DNA from: Agromyces sp. ISL-38
GTDB lineage: Bacteria > Actinomycetota > Actinomycetes > Actinomycetales > Microbacteriaceae
Direction: 5' to 3'
DNA: 64,000 bases
Assembly (NCBI RefSeq): GCF_018613935.1
Contig: NZ_JAGGPF010000010.1
Coordinates: forward strand, 1-64,000
Both the position numbers and the translations under genes were made by a program. Below, piece by piece: positions 27,096 to 35,851 of the stretch (its first letter is position 1; each line of letters begins with the position of its first letter). The notes beneath the pieces were generated by a model, which was not told where the DNA came from, ran no database searches, and worked only from the letters and a program-made list of their open reading frames with translations.

Positions 27096-27908
27096 ATGAC
27101 TCGTTCGCTCGTTGTCACCGATCTGCGCGTCGAGTTCGATGGATTCGCCGCCGTCGGCGGCGTCTCCTTCGACGCCCACCCCGGCGAGGTCCGATTCCTC
27201 ATCGGCCCCAACGGCGCCGGCAAAACGACGTGCATCGACGCCATCACCGGCTTGTCCAAGGGCTCCGGCTCGGTGAAGCTCGGCGACCAGGAACTGCTGG
27301 GCAAGTCCGTCAACAAGATCGTCCGCCTCGGAGTCGGCCGTACCTTCCAGACCGCGAGCGTGTTCGAGCAGCTCTCGGTTCTGCAGAACCTCGACATCGC
27401 GGCAGGGCTCCACCGCTCTTCCCTCTCCCTGCTGCGTGCCCGACGCGGCATCGAACCGGCGATCGAGTCGGCACTGGAGGAGACGGGACTCACCGCGGAG
27501 CGGGAGACGCCCGCAGGCATCCTGTCTCACGGCCAGAAGCAGTGGTTGGAGATCGGGATGATGCTCGTGCAGGAGCCCCGCGCGCTGCTGCTCGACGAAC
27601 CCGTCGCCGGGATGAGCCAGGACGAGCGGACCGCGACGGGGGAGCTGCTGCAGCGCATCGCCCAGCGCCGCATCGTCCTGGTCGTCGAGCACGACATGGA
27701 TTTCATGCGCCGTTACGCGTCGCGCGTCACGGTGCTGCACCAGGGCAAGGTGCTCTCGGAGGGCGCGGTGGCGCAGGTGCAGGCCGACCCCAAGGTGCAG
27801 GAGGTCTACCTCGGTACCGCCGGGGCCGCGACCACGACCGCAATGCTGGCCGTGGCCGACACGACGACCGCGGTGTCGAATACCGCTACGCAAGGGGAGG
27901 GGGCCTGA
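27096..27908 (+). CDS. urtD: Urea ABC transporter ATPase UrtD
   Basis: A protein of about 270 residues from ATG 27096. A GTG at 27090 overlapping the urtC stop is an alternative that adds two residues. Walker A GPNGAGKTT, Q-loop VGRTFQTASVF, signature LSHGQKQWLEIGM (LSHGQ, the UrtD form), Walker B ALLLDEPVAGM and H-loop VEHDMDFMR are all present. It powers urea uptake together with UrtE. The last 30 residues are a Thr/Ala-rich tail not usual for UrtD. Confidence 0.94.
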   Translation: MTRSLVVTDLRVEFDGFAAVGGVSFDAHPGEVRFLIGPNGAGKTTCIDAITGLSKGSGSVKLGDQELLGKSVNKIVRLGVGRTFQTASVFEQLSVLQNLDIAAGLHRSSLSLLRARRGIEPAIESALEETGLTAERETPAGILSHGQKQWLEIGMMLVQEPRALLLDEPVAGMSQDERTATGELLQRIAQRRIVLVVEHDMDFMRRYASRVTVLHQGKVLSEGAVAQVQADPKVQEVYLGTAGAATTTAMLAVADTTTAVSNTATQGEGA

Positions 27909-27909
27909 A

Positions 27910-28596
27910 GTGCTCGAGCTGAACGACATCCACGCCGGCTACGGCCGCACGCTCGTGCTGCACGGCGTGACGCTGCCGGCCTCCGACAAGGTGGTCGCCG
28001 TGCTCGGCCACAACGGCGCCGGAAAATCGACGCTGCTGCGCGTCGCGATCGGACTCATCAAGCCGCGCAGCGGCCACGTGATCTTCGACGGCGAGGACGT
28101 CACGTCGCTGGCACCCAACAAGCGCGTCGCGCGCGGCATGGCATACGTGCCGCAGGGCCAGCAGTCGTTCTCGCAGCTCACGACGATGGAGAACCTGCAG
28201 CTCGTCGCCGACGGCCGCAAGCGCGGCAAGTTGCTCATCGACCAGCAGCTTTCGCGCTTCCCCGCCCTGGAGAAGTTCGCCACTCGCAAGGCCGGCCTGC
28301 TCTCGGGCGGCCAGCGTCAGCAGCTCGCAATCGCCCGGGCGCTCATCACCGAGCCGAAGATGCTCATCCTCGACGAGCCGACCGAGGGCATTCAGCCGAC
28401 GATCGTCGCCGAGATCGAGCACACGGTGATGCAGCTCGCAAGCGAGGGCCTCTCCGTGCTGCTCGTCGAGCAGCACATCGGCTTCGCGCTGGAGGCCGCG
28501 GACAAGTACCTCGTGCTCGCGAGCGGCTTCGCGTCGAGCACCGGCGACGGCGGAGCATCCGCGGCCGAAGGCGTGCGTGCGGCAATGGCGATCTAG
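27910..28596 (+). CDS. urtE: Urea ABC transporter ATPase UrtE
   Basis: A protein of 228 residues from a GTG start 1 nt after the urtD stop. It has Walker A GHNGAGKST, YVPQGQQSFSQLTTMENL (the UrtE/LivF-like Q-loop), signature LLSGGQRQQLAIARAL, Walker B MLILDEPTEGIQP and VEQHIGFALEAAD. It is the second nucleotide-binding subunit and completes urtABCDE in canonical order. Confidence 0.95.
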   Translation: MLELNDIHAGYGRTLVLHGVTLPASDKVVAVLGHNGAGKSTLLRVAIGLIKPRSGHVIFDGEDVTSLAPNKRVARGMAYVPQGQQSFSQLTTMENLQLVADGRKRGKLLIDQQLSRFPALEKFATRKAGLLSGGQRQQLAIARALITEPKMLILDEPTEGIQPTIVAEIEHTVMQLASEGLSVLLVEQHIGFALEAADKYLVLASGFASSTGDGGASAAEGVRAAMAI

Positions 28597-28673
28597 CGCT
28601 GTCTGCGCGCAATGCGGCTGTAACACGCAAACCGGGACAATGAGCCCAACGTGCGAGGCGCAGGGAGTGCGAC

Positions 28674-30380
28674 GTGGCGAGGGCAGACAACGCGCGGGCA
28701 GCCGCCGAGGACAGCCTCGAGGACTATGCCTTCCGCTACGTTCCGCGGACGTTCCGGCGCTGGAGCGCCGGCTCGATCGGGGTCACCGCCCTCGGCTCGA
28801 TCGCCTTCCTCGCCGATTTCTCGATCGGGGCCAGCGTCGGCATCGAGCACGGCACGAACAACGCCGTGCTCGGCATCCTGTTCGCCTCGGTCATCATCTT
28901 CATCGTCGGCCTGCCCATCGCGTACTACGCCGCTCGCTACAACCTCGATCTGGATCTGATCGCGCGGGGGTCGGGGTTCGGCTACTACGGCTCGTCGATC
29001 ACGACCGTGATCTTCGCCGTGTTCACGTGCATCTTCTTCGCCCTCGAGGGGGCGATCATGGCGCAGGGGCTCCACATCGCGCTCGCCATCCCGCTCCCGA
29101 TCGGCTACCTCATCTCCACCGTGGTGGTGATCCCGATCGTGATCTACGGGATGCGCGCACTCGAGCGCCTGCAATTCTGGACCACACCGCTGTGGCTCGC
29201 GCTCGCTCTGCTGCCGCTGCTCTGGGTGATCGTGTCCGACCCCGACGCGGTGAGCGCGTTCGTCGCGTTCACGGGCGCTTCCGATGGCGCCGTCAGCTTC
29301 GAGGCGATCGTCGCGAGCGCGGCTGTGTGCTTCGCGCTGACTCCCCAGCTGGCCGAGCAGATCGACGTGATCCGGGCGATGCCGCCGCGCACGAGCGTGA
29401 ATCGGCGGTCATGGTGGGCCTCGCTCATGTTCGCGGGACCCGGCTGGGTGCTCTTCAGCGGCATCAAGCAGGTCATCGGCGTCTTCCTCGCGGTCTACCT
29501 CATCACCCGCGCCGACCCGGCTCTCGGCCAGCAGGCCGCCGAGCCGGTCCGCCAGTTCATCGCCCTCTACGAATCGATCATGCCGGAGTGGCTGGCGATC
29601 GGGTTGGCACTCGTTCTCGTCGTCGTCGCCCAGGTCAAGATCAACGTCACGAACGCCTACTCCGGGTCGCTGGCGTGGTCGAACGTGTACACCCGGCTCA
29701 CCAAGACCTACCCGGGCAGATCGATCTTCATCTTCTTCAACCTCGCCATCGCGCTCGCGCTGATGTGGATGGACGTCTTCAGTCTCATCAGCTTCGTGCT
29801 CAGCCTCTACGCGAACGTCGTGATGGCTTGGCTGGTCACGATCGCCGCCGATATCGCGATCAACAAGCATGTGCTGCACATGTCGCCGATCTACCCCGAG
29901 TTCCGTCGCGGCATGCTGCGCGATTGGAATCCGGTCGGCCTCGTCTCGGTCGGCCTAGCGTCGCTCCTGTCACTGGCGGCGTTCGGGGGACTGTTCGGCG
30001 AAGGGCTGCGGCCGTTCTCGGTGCTGATCGCCATCGGCGTCGCCGTGATCACGACCCCCCTCATGGCGGTGGCCACGCGCGGCAGGTACTACCTGCGACG
30101 CCAGACGGATGGCATCGCCTCGCCGATACTCGATGCCGACGGCAACCCGTCCGGGGTGCGGCTGCGCTGCCATGTCACTGGGTACACATTCGAGCGTCCG
30201 GATATGCTGGCATCGGCGGAGCGCGGGGCTCATGGCGAGACGCAGTATGTGTCGTCACTGGCGCTGACGCTGGACGACTCGGATCATTATGTGCTGCCTG
30301 CCGAGCCGACGTCGTGGCGGGACCATTCGCCAATGCGGACGGCCGAAGAGACCAGACGACCGAAGGGAAGGGGCGGATGA
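28674..30380 (+). CDS. NCS1-family purine/cytosine-type permease
   Basis: A protein of 568 residues from GTG with CAGGGAG upstream. About twelve helices carry NCS1 features: GSIAFLADFSIGASVG, the FGYYGSSITTVIF segment and VKINVTNAYSGSLAWSNVY. NCS1 proteins take up nucleobases, allantoin or hydantoins by Na+ or H+ symport. A soluble extension of about 100 residues follows the last helix (from about RYYLRRQTDGIASP). The gene lies in the urea-transport operon and ends overlapping the first TetR gene by 4 bp. Its substrate may be a nitrogenous compound whose breakdown releases urea, but this is inference. Confidence 0.85.
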   Translation: MARADNARAAAEDSLEDYAFRYVPRTFRRWSAGSIGVTALGSIAFLADFSIGASVGIEHGTNNAVLGILFASVIIFIVGLPIAYYAARYNLDLDLIARGSGFGYYGSSITTVIFAVFTCIFFALEGAIMAQGLHIALAIPLPIGYLISTVVVIPIVIYGMRALERLQFWTTPLWLALALLPLLWVIVSDPDAVSAFVAFTGASDGAVSFEAIVASAAVCFALTPQLAEQIDVIRAMPPRTSVNRRSWWASLMFAGPGWVLFSGIKQVIGVFLAVYLITRADPALGQQAAEPVRQFIALYESIMPEWLAIGLALVLVVVAQVKINVTNAYSGSLAWSNVYTRLTKTYPGRSIFIFFNLAIALALMWMDVFSLISFVLSLYANVVMAWLVTIAADIAINKHVLHMSPIYPEFRRGMLRDWNPVGLVSVGLASLLSLAAFGGLFGEGLRPFSVLIAIGVAVITTPLMAVATRGRYYLRRQTDGIASPILDADGNPSGVRLRCHVTGYTFERPDMLASAERGAHGETQYVSSLALTLDDSDHYVLPAEPTSWRDHSPMRTAEETRRPKGRGG

Positions 30381-30946
30381 TGGCGGAGGGAGTGGATACT
30401 CCGACCGCGATCCTTGCCAACGCCGCTGCGGCTCTGCGTGAGAGTCCGTTCGACGACATCTCGTACCGCTCACTGGGCGACGCGGTCGGCGTGTCGGAGA
30501 GGACGGTCTACCGTCACTTCCCGACGAGATCGCATCTCCTGGAGGGCGTCGCGGGGTGGATCGAGTCCGCCGAGTTCCCGTTGCCACCGTTCGTCACGAT
30601 CCCTCAGTTCCAGGACGCGTCGCGCGCCCGGTTCCTGGCCTTCGATTCGTCGCCGGCGTTCGCCTTCGTGTGTGCACGCGCCGCATCCATCTCACCTACC
30701 GGAGAATCGGAAGCCACGTTCTTCACACGCGCCCTGGTAGCTATGCTCGCGACGAATCATCCCTCGGTGAACGAACGCGATCTGCGCCGGGTGGCGGCCA
30801 CGCTGCGCTACTTCGCGTCGGCGCACTTCTGGGCTCGCATGCGGACCGGCTTCGACATGAGCGCGCCGGAGATCTCGGATGTCTTCGATCGCACTGTCGT
30901 CCAGGCCTTGAGCGGCCTTCCCACCCTGTCACGGACCTCGAGATGA
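30377..30946 (+). CDS. TetR-family regulator 1
   Basis: A protein of about 189 residues. The start ATG overlaps the permease stop (ATGATG). The N-terminal helix-turn-helix reads ISYRSLGDAVGVSERTVYRHF, a normal TetR recognition helix; the C-terminal ligand domain is not assignable. It is co-transcribed with urea and NCS1 transport, so it may sense nitrogen status or the permease substrate. In Corynebacterium the TetR protein AmtR controls urea genes. This protein is a possible functional counterpart, not a proven orthologue. Confidence 0.85.
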   Translation: MMAEGVDTPTAILANAAAALRESPFDDISYRSLGDAVGVSERTVYRHFPTRSHLLEGVAGWIESAEFPLPPFVTIPQFQDASRARFLAFDSSPAFAFVCARAASISPTGESEATFFTRALVAMLATNHPSVNERDLRRVAATLRYFASAHFWARMRTGFDMSAPEISDVFDRTVVQALSGLPTLSRTSR

Positions 30947-30977
30947 ATCACTCCTTTTCGCGAGCGCGGGCGTGACG

Positions 30978-31565
30978 ATGTCCGCCACATCTGAACCCGA
31001 TGACCGATCGGCGGGCGACGTCAACCGCACGCAGGAGGCGATCCTCGCCGCCTACGCCGAGTTGATCGAAGAACTCGGCACCGACGACGTGTCGTTCCGG
31101 CTGATCGCCCGACGTGCGGGAGTCGGCGAGCGCACGATCTTCCGCAACTATGCGACACGGGTAGATCTGCTGCTCGCTGTGGCCGCATGGATCGAGCGTA
31201 GGATCTTCCCGCGCCAGGACTCTCCGAGCATCTTCGACATGCCCCTCACGATCCGGGCGGCGATGGAGTCGTACGACCATCGACCGGAACTGGCGCACGT
31301 CGTGGCCGAAACCACGATGCGAGGCATCAGCGGCGCGACGCCCAGCCCACGAAGGGCCATGCTCGAGGAGATGATCGATGCCGAGGTCCCTTCGCTCGGA
31401 GACGCTGAGCGCAGGGCGATCGTTGCGGCCCTGGCTCACCTCGATTCGGCGGCGACGTGGGTCACGTTCCGTCGGGAGTTCGGCATGACCCGTAGCGACA
31501 TCGCCGACGCTGCAGCGTGGGCAGCGGAGGCGGTGCTCGATCCGATACGCTCCCGCGTCGGCTGA
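30978..31565 (+). CDS. TetR-family regulator 2
   Basis: A protein of about 195 residues from ATG 30978 (GTG 30972 is possible). HTH: DVSFRLIARRAGVGERTIFRNYA. It follows the first TetR gene by 31 bp, in the same orientation, and shares layout with it (R-T-V/I-Y/F-R in the recognition helix, a WIE motif just after, and an F-W-or-W-V segment in the last third), suggesting tandem duplication. The two could form a heterodimer or split control of the two operons. Confidence 0.85.
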   Translation: MSATSEPDDRSAGDVNRTQEAILAAYAELIEELGTDDVSFRLIARRAGVGERTIFRNYATRVDLLLAVAAWIERRIFPRQDSPSIFDMPLTIRAAMESYDHRPELAHVVAETTMRGISGATPSPRRAMLEEMIDAEVPSLGDAERRAIVAALAHLDSAATWVTFRREFGMTRSDIADAAAWAAEAVLDPIRSRVG

Positions 31566-31713
31566 GCCGAGCGAGCCCCGACAGTAGCGCGTCGATGCGG
31601 ATCAACTGCACTCGAGTTGTGACCTAGACTGGAGGGACCATCGCAATTAGCTCGATCGAGAAAACACGATCTGACGAGGGCTGATTCGAGGGAAGACTGC
31701 CGAAAGGGAGTCG

Positions 31714-31793
31714 GTGCCGCGGGGTGGAGCAGTTCGGTAGCTCGCTGGGCTCATAACCCAGAGGTCGTAGGTTCAAATCCTGCCCCCGCAACC
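31714..31793 (+). repeat. 80-bp direct repeat, right copy (spans tRNA-fMet)
   Basis: Identical to 17298-17377. The match ends at the second C of the CCA position; here the next base is G. It marks the right border of the bracketed urea region. Confidence 0.9.
31718..31791 (+). tRNA. tRNA-fMet(CAU), initiator, copy 2, CCA not encoded
   Basis: The tRNA body is base-for-base the same as copy 1, including the C1:A72 initiator mismatch and the CAT anticodon. After discriminator A73 the DNA reads CCG, so the 3' CCA must be added by nucleotidyltransferase. A terminator hairpin follows at 31801. Confidence 0.93.
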
Positions 31794-31800
31794 GAAAGAA

Positions 31801-31829
31801 GATCCCGGTCTCGTTCTGAGGCCGGGATC
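31801..31829 (+). terminator. Terminator of tRNA-fMet copy 2
   Basis: A 12-bp stem GATCCCGGTCTC / GAGGCCGGGATC (one G-T pair) with a 5-nt loop is followed by TTCTGCATTT. It lies 10 nt after the tRNA. Confidence 0.75.
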
Positions 31830-31923
31830 TTCTGCATTTCCGGGCGGTCCACAGACGCGCGTCGCACCGCCGCCCAGAGCGGATGCCTCAGCGCCGCGAG
31901 CCCGACGCGACTACGCTTTCGAC

Positions 31924-32748
31924 ATGGCCGAAGCGACCTCCCAGAGCCCCGCATTCGCGATCGCCGTCGCGCAGTTCGCACCCGGCCCCGACACCGCCGC
32001 GAACCGTGCGGAGATCGCGCGGCTCGCCGAGCTCGCGGCATCCCGTGGCGCAGGGCTCATCATCTTCCCCGAGTACTCGAGCTACTTCACGCCCGAGGCG
32101 GGTGAGGAGTGGCTCGCGGCATCCGAGCCCGTCGGCGGCCCGTTCACGCAAGCGCTCACGGTGCTGGCCGACCGTCTCGGCGTGCACCTCGTCGCCGGCA
32201 TGATCGAGCGCCTCGAGGGTGAGCGCCGCGTCGCCAACACGGTTGTGGCCGTCGCTCCCGGCGCCGGCGTCGTCGCACGCTATCGCAAGCTCCACCTCTA
32301 CGACGCCTTCGGGGAGCGGGAGTCCGACTGGGTCGCTCCGGGCGACATCGGCGAGCCCGAGCTCTTCGAGGCGGGAGGTCTCCGCTTCGGCCTGCAGACC
32401 TGCTACGACGCGCGCTTCCCCGAGGTCACCCGTCGCATCGTCGACGCGGGCGCCGACGTCGTGTGCATGCCCGCCGAGTGGGTGCGCGGGCCGCTGAAGG
32501 AGGCGCACTGGCGGCTGCTCGCCACCGCACGCGCCCTCGAGAACACGATGTACGTCGCGGCCGCCGACCATGCACCGCCCATCGGCGCAGGCAACAGCAT
32601 GATCGTCGACCCCATGGGTGTCGAGCTCGCGACGATCGGTGAGGCGACGGATGTCGCGATCGCCTGGGTGTCGCGTGAGCGCATCGACGCCGTGCGCCGC
32701 ATCAATCCGGCGCTCGAGCTGCGCCGTTTCGGCGTCAGCCAGCGCTGA
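31924..32748 (+). CDS. Carbon-nitrogen hydrolase (nitrilase superfamily, omega-amidase-like)
   Basis: A protein of 274 residues. The Glu-Lys-Cys triad is clear: Glu in IIFPEYSSYF, Lys in ARYRKLHLYDAFG, Cys in FGLQTCYDARFPE. The second conserved Glu region (GPLKEAHWRLLATARALENTMY) is intact. It resembles the Nit2/YafV/MtnU branch, which hydrolyses alpha-keto acid amides. It converges with and overlaps by 14 bp an aminotransferase gene, the usual partner for such amidases. The precise substrate is inferred only. Confidence 0.87.
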   Translation: MAEATSQSPAFAIAVAQFAPGPDTAANRAEIARLAELAASRGAGLIIFPEYSSYFTPEAGEEWLAASEPVGGPFTQALTVLADRLGVHLVAGMIERLEGERRVANTVVAVAPGAGVVARYRKLHLYDAFGERESDWVAPGDIGEPELFEAGGLRFGLQTCYDARFPEVTRRIVDAGADVVCMPAEWVRGPLKEAHWRLLATARALENTMYVAAADHAPPIGAGNSMIVDPMGVELATIGEATDVAIAWVSRERIDAVRRINPALELRRFGVSQR

Positions 32749-33952
32749 GCGCGGCGAGCCGGGCCGACGCCTCCTCGAGCACGTCGAGGCGCTTGCAGAA
32801 TGCGAAACGCACGAGGCTCCGGTATGCACCCTGGCGGTCGTGGTGCACGAACGCCGACACCGGAACTCCGACGACTCCGGCTCGCTCCGGCAGCTGGCGG
32901 CAGAACGCCGCGCCGTCGTCATACCCGAGCGGCGCGGCATCCGCGACGATGAAGTAGCCGGCCTCGGGAAGCGACACGGTGAAGCCGGCGGCGCTGAGAC
33001 CCGCGGCGAGCACGTCGCGCTTGGCGTGCAGGGCGGCGGCGGCATCCGCGAAGGACGAATCGGGCAGGCCGAGTCCGACGGCGATGGCCGGCTGGAACGG
33101 CGCGCCGTTCACGAACGTGAGGTACTGCTTCACGGCGAGCACGCTCGTGACGAGCGAAGCCGGCGCGGTGAGCCAGCCGATCTTCCATCCCGTGGTGCTG
33201 AATGTCTTGCCGCCCGACGAGATCGAGATGGTGCGCTCGCGAGCACCGGGCAGTGTCGCGATGGGCGTGTGCGCGGCGCCGAACGTGAGGTGCTCGTAGA
33301 CCTCGTCGGTCACGATGATCGCGTCGTGCCGGGTGGCGAGCTCGACGATGAGCGCGAGGGTGTCGGCGTCGAGCACGGTGCCGGTCGGGTTGTGCGGGGA
33401 ATTCACGAGGATGAGACGCGTGCGATCGGTGATCGCAGCCCGGAGCTCCTCGGGATCGGGCCGCCAGTCGGGGAATCGCAGCGGCACCGTGCGGTGAACG
33501 CCGCCGGCTCGGGCGATGAGCGCCGCGTACGCGTCGTAGTACGGCTCGAACGTGACGACCTCGTCGCCGGTGTCGACGAGCGCCAGGATCGTCGCGGCGA
33601 GGGCCTCGGTCGCGCCCGCGGTCACGAGCACCTCGGATGCCGCGTCGACGTCGATGCCGTAGAAGCGCCGTTGGTGCGCCGCGATCGCCTCGCGCAGCAC
33701 CGGTGCCCCGATGCCGGGCGGGTACTGGTTCACCCCGTCGCTGATCGCCTGGCGGGCGGCGTCGAGCACCTCGGCAGGGCCGTCTTCGTCGGGGAAGCCC
33801 TGGCCGAGGTTGATGGCGCCGGTGCGCGCGGCCAGGGCGCTCATCTCGGCGAAGATCGTGGCTGCGATCGTGCCGTCGGCGGCGAGGAGCCCGGCGCCGG
33901 CGGCGGTGCGCTGCCAGGGGCGCAGATCAGGTGCGGGGGAGAAGTCGCTCAC
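32735..33952 (-). CDS. PLP-dependent class I/II aminotransferase (glutamine/methionine transaminase-like)
   Basis: A protein of 405 residues from GTG (VSDFSPAPDL). Fold type I motifs: NLGQGFPDEDGP, the ATEALAATILALVDTGDEV loop, NSPHNPTG, the D-E-V-Y of VTDEVYEHLTF and the Schiff-base Lys in SISSGGKTFSTTGWKIGW. The closest group by motif is kynurenine/glutamine transaminase K or YbdL-type methionine aminotransferase. The product, an alpha-keto glutaramate-type amide, would suit the neighbouring nitrilase. Confidence 0.87.
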   Translation of the reverse strand: MSDFSPAPDLRPWQRTAAGAGLLAADGTIAATIFAEMSALAARTGAINLGQGFPDEDGPAEVLDAARQAISDGVNQYPPGIGAPVLREAIAAHQRRFYGIDVDAASEVLVTAGATEALAATILALVDTGDEVVTFEPYYDAYAALIARAGGVHRTVPLRFPDWRPDPEELRAAITDRTRLILVNSPHNPTGTVLDADTLALIVELATRHDAIIVTDEVYEHLTFGAAHTPIATLPGARERTISISSGGKTFSTTGWKIGWLTAPASLVTSVLAVKQYLTFVNGAPFQPAIAVGLGLPDSSFADAAAALHAKRDVLAAGLSAAGFTVSLPEAGYFIVADAAPLGYDDGAAFCRQLPERAGVVGVPVSAFVHHDRQGAYRSLVRFAFCKRLDVLEEASARLAALSAG

Positions 33953-34117
33953 GCTCTCACCGTACGTCAGGCTAGGGCCGGTACGCTGTCGCAGGGCGAG
34001 CGACGGGGCCACCCCGCGTTCGGATGAATCACTGCTCGTCGATAGCAGGATCACAGACTCCGCCGACCTGGCACACAGCTTGCGGCGGGAGGCTGGCAGC
34101 GCTTGGAAGGAGCAGAC

Positions 34118-35719
34118 ATGACCGACACCACCAACGGCGCCACGGGGGAGCCCCGCGACGGCGACGTCTCCGAGACCCCGGCCGCACCGGAGTCCGCCAC
34201 GGAGCGGCCCGACGCGGCAGCACCTGCGGAGTCCGCACCCCCTGCCACCGGCACCGTCTACGAGCCCGGCCACGAGCCGCAGCCGTACACTGCGCCCCAC
34301 TACGAGCACGAGGCGCCTGCCGCGGTCGCAGCACCGGCCTCGGCCGCACCCGCTGCGCCTGCTGCTTCCACCGGCAGCGCGAACGCGCCGGGCCACGTGC
34401 CGCCCGCGTTCGGCGGCCCGCAGCACACCCAGCCCACCACGCCGATCGCCGGCGGGCAGGCGCAGGGCACCGACGCCACCGGCACTCCTGGCGCACCGAA
34501 GCCGCGCAGGGTCGGTCTCGGCGTCGCCGCCGCGATCGTGGCCGCCGCCCTCATCGGCGGCGCATCCGGCGCCGGCATCACCACGCTCATCTCGAACAAC
34601 GACGGCGTGGTCTCGAACGACAGCGCCGGTGTCGAGAGCATCGTCGTGAACGACCCCGATTCGGTGAACCAGATCACCGCGGTCGCCGCGAAGGCGAGCC
34701 AGAGCGTCGTGACCATCTCGGTCTCGAGCGGCCAGGGCGGCGGCACCGGATCGGGCATCATCCTCTCCGACGACGGCTACGTGCTGACGAACACCCACGT
34801 GGTCACGCTCGACGGCGCGACCGCCGACCCGTCGATCAAGGTGAAGACGAGCGACGGGCGACTCTTCGATGCCGAGCTCGTGGGCACCGATCCGCTGTCC
34901 GACCTCGCAGTCATCAAGCTCGCGGGTGCCTCCGACCTCACCCCGCTCAAGTTCGCCGACTCCGACGAGCTCAACGTCGGTGACACGGCGATCGCGATCG
35001 GCGCTCCCATGGGCCTCGCGGGCACCGTGACGAACGGCATCGTGAGCGCACTCAATCGCAGCATCGACGTGGCCTCATCGGCTGCTCCGGCGACGCCCGA
35101 CGATGGGACCGACGAGGGTGACAACGGGCAGAACGGCTCGGAGAGCCCGTTCGACTTCTGGAACTTCCAAGGTCCTGAAGGCGGCGAGCAGCCGCAACAG
35201 CAGGAGGGCACCGGCCAGATCTCGATTCCGGTGATCCAGACGGATGCCGCGATCAACCCCGGCAACTCGGGCGGCGCGCTCCTCGACTCCGAGGGCAACC
35301 TCATCGGCGTCAACGTCGCGATCCTCTCGGCCGGCGGTGCGCAGACCGAAGCCGGCAACATCGGCGTCGGGTTCGCCGTTCCCGCGAACCTCGCCGAGCG
35401 CGTCGCGAAGGAGATCATCGAGAGCGGCTCGGCCACCCACGGCCTGCTCGGCGCCACGGTGACCGCCGCAGAGAGCGACGCCGAGAGCACCGTGGTCGGC
35501 GCACTCATCTCCGAGGTGAGCTCGGGCGGCGCGGCAGAGGCCGCCGGCCTCAAGTCGGGCGACGTCGTCACCGAGTTCAACGGAGTGCCGATCACCGACC
35601 AGACCGACCTCACCGCGCAGGTCCGGGCGCTGCCCGGCGGCGCCAAGGCGGAGCTCACGTACCTGCGCGGCGGCGATTCGCACACCGCGTCGGTCACGCT
35701 CGGCACGTTCGAGGGCTGA
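34118..35719 (+). CDS. HtrA/DegP-type membrane-anchored serine protease with PDZ domain
   Basis: A protein of 533 residues from ATG with GGAAGGAG upstream. An Ala/Pro/Thr-rich cytoplasmic N-terminus (about 1-125) is followed by one transmembrane helix (VGLGVAAAIVAAALIGG) and a trypsin-like domain with His in TNTHVV, Asp in DPLSDLAVIKL and Ser in NPGNSGGAL. A Gly/Asn/Gln-rich loop of about 50 residues interrupts the protease domain before the Ser. A PDZ domain ends the protein (AGLKSGDVVTEFNGVPITD). It is like mycobacterial PepD/HtrA and probably degrades misfolded extracytoplasmic proteins. It is monocistronic; a hairpin follows. Confidence 0.93.
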   Translation: MTDTTNGATGEPRDGDVSETPAAPESATERPDAAAPAESAPPATGTVYEPGHEPQPYTAPHYEHEAPAAVAAPASAAPAAPAASTGSANAPGHVPPAFGGPQHTQPTTPIAGGQAQGTDATGTPGAPKPRRVGLGVAAAIVAAALIGGASGAGITTLISNNDGVVSNDSAGVESIVVNDPDSVNQITAVAAKASQSVVTISVSSGQGGGTGSGIILSDDGYVLTNTHVVTLDGATADPSIKVKTSDGRLFDAELVGTDPLSDLAVIKLAGASDLTPLKFADSDELNVGDTAIAIGAPMGLAGTVTNGIVSALNRSIDVASSAAPATPDDGTDEGDNGQNGSESPFDFWNFQGPEGGEQPQQQEGTGQISIPVIQTDAAINPGNSGGALLDSEGNLIGVNVAILSAGGAQTEAGNIGVGFAVPANLAERVAKEIIESGSATHGLLGATVTAAESDAESTVVGALISEVSSGGAAEAAGLKSGDVVTEFNGVPITDQTDLTAQVRALPGGAKAELTYLRGGDSHTASVTLGTFEG

Positions 35720-35742
35720 TCTGAGCGGCATCGGATGCCGCA

Positions 35743-35778
35743 CGGCGGGGCCGGATCCCAAGGGGTCCGGCCCCGCCG
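35743..35778 (+). terminator. Strong hairpin after the HtrA-type gene
   Basis: A 17-bp G/C-rich stem (from CGGCGGGGCC to its complement, one G-T pair) has a minimal loop and lies 24 bp past the stop. Confidence 0.7.
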
Positions 35779-35851
35779 CGTGCGTGTGCCCCTCGAAGCC
35801 CGTCGCAAGGGCTGCTGCTAGGCTCGATCGACCCCAGCGCGAGTGAGGAAC

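Noticed and set aside
28577-30376. Plus-strand open frame continuing upstream of TetR 1 through the permease
   Set aside because: Arg-rich shadow in another frame; only the last part from 30377 is the TetR gene.
17298-31793. Integrative element with its own integrase
   Set aside because: No integrase, excisionase or relaxase reading frame was found between the repeats.
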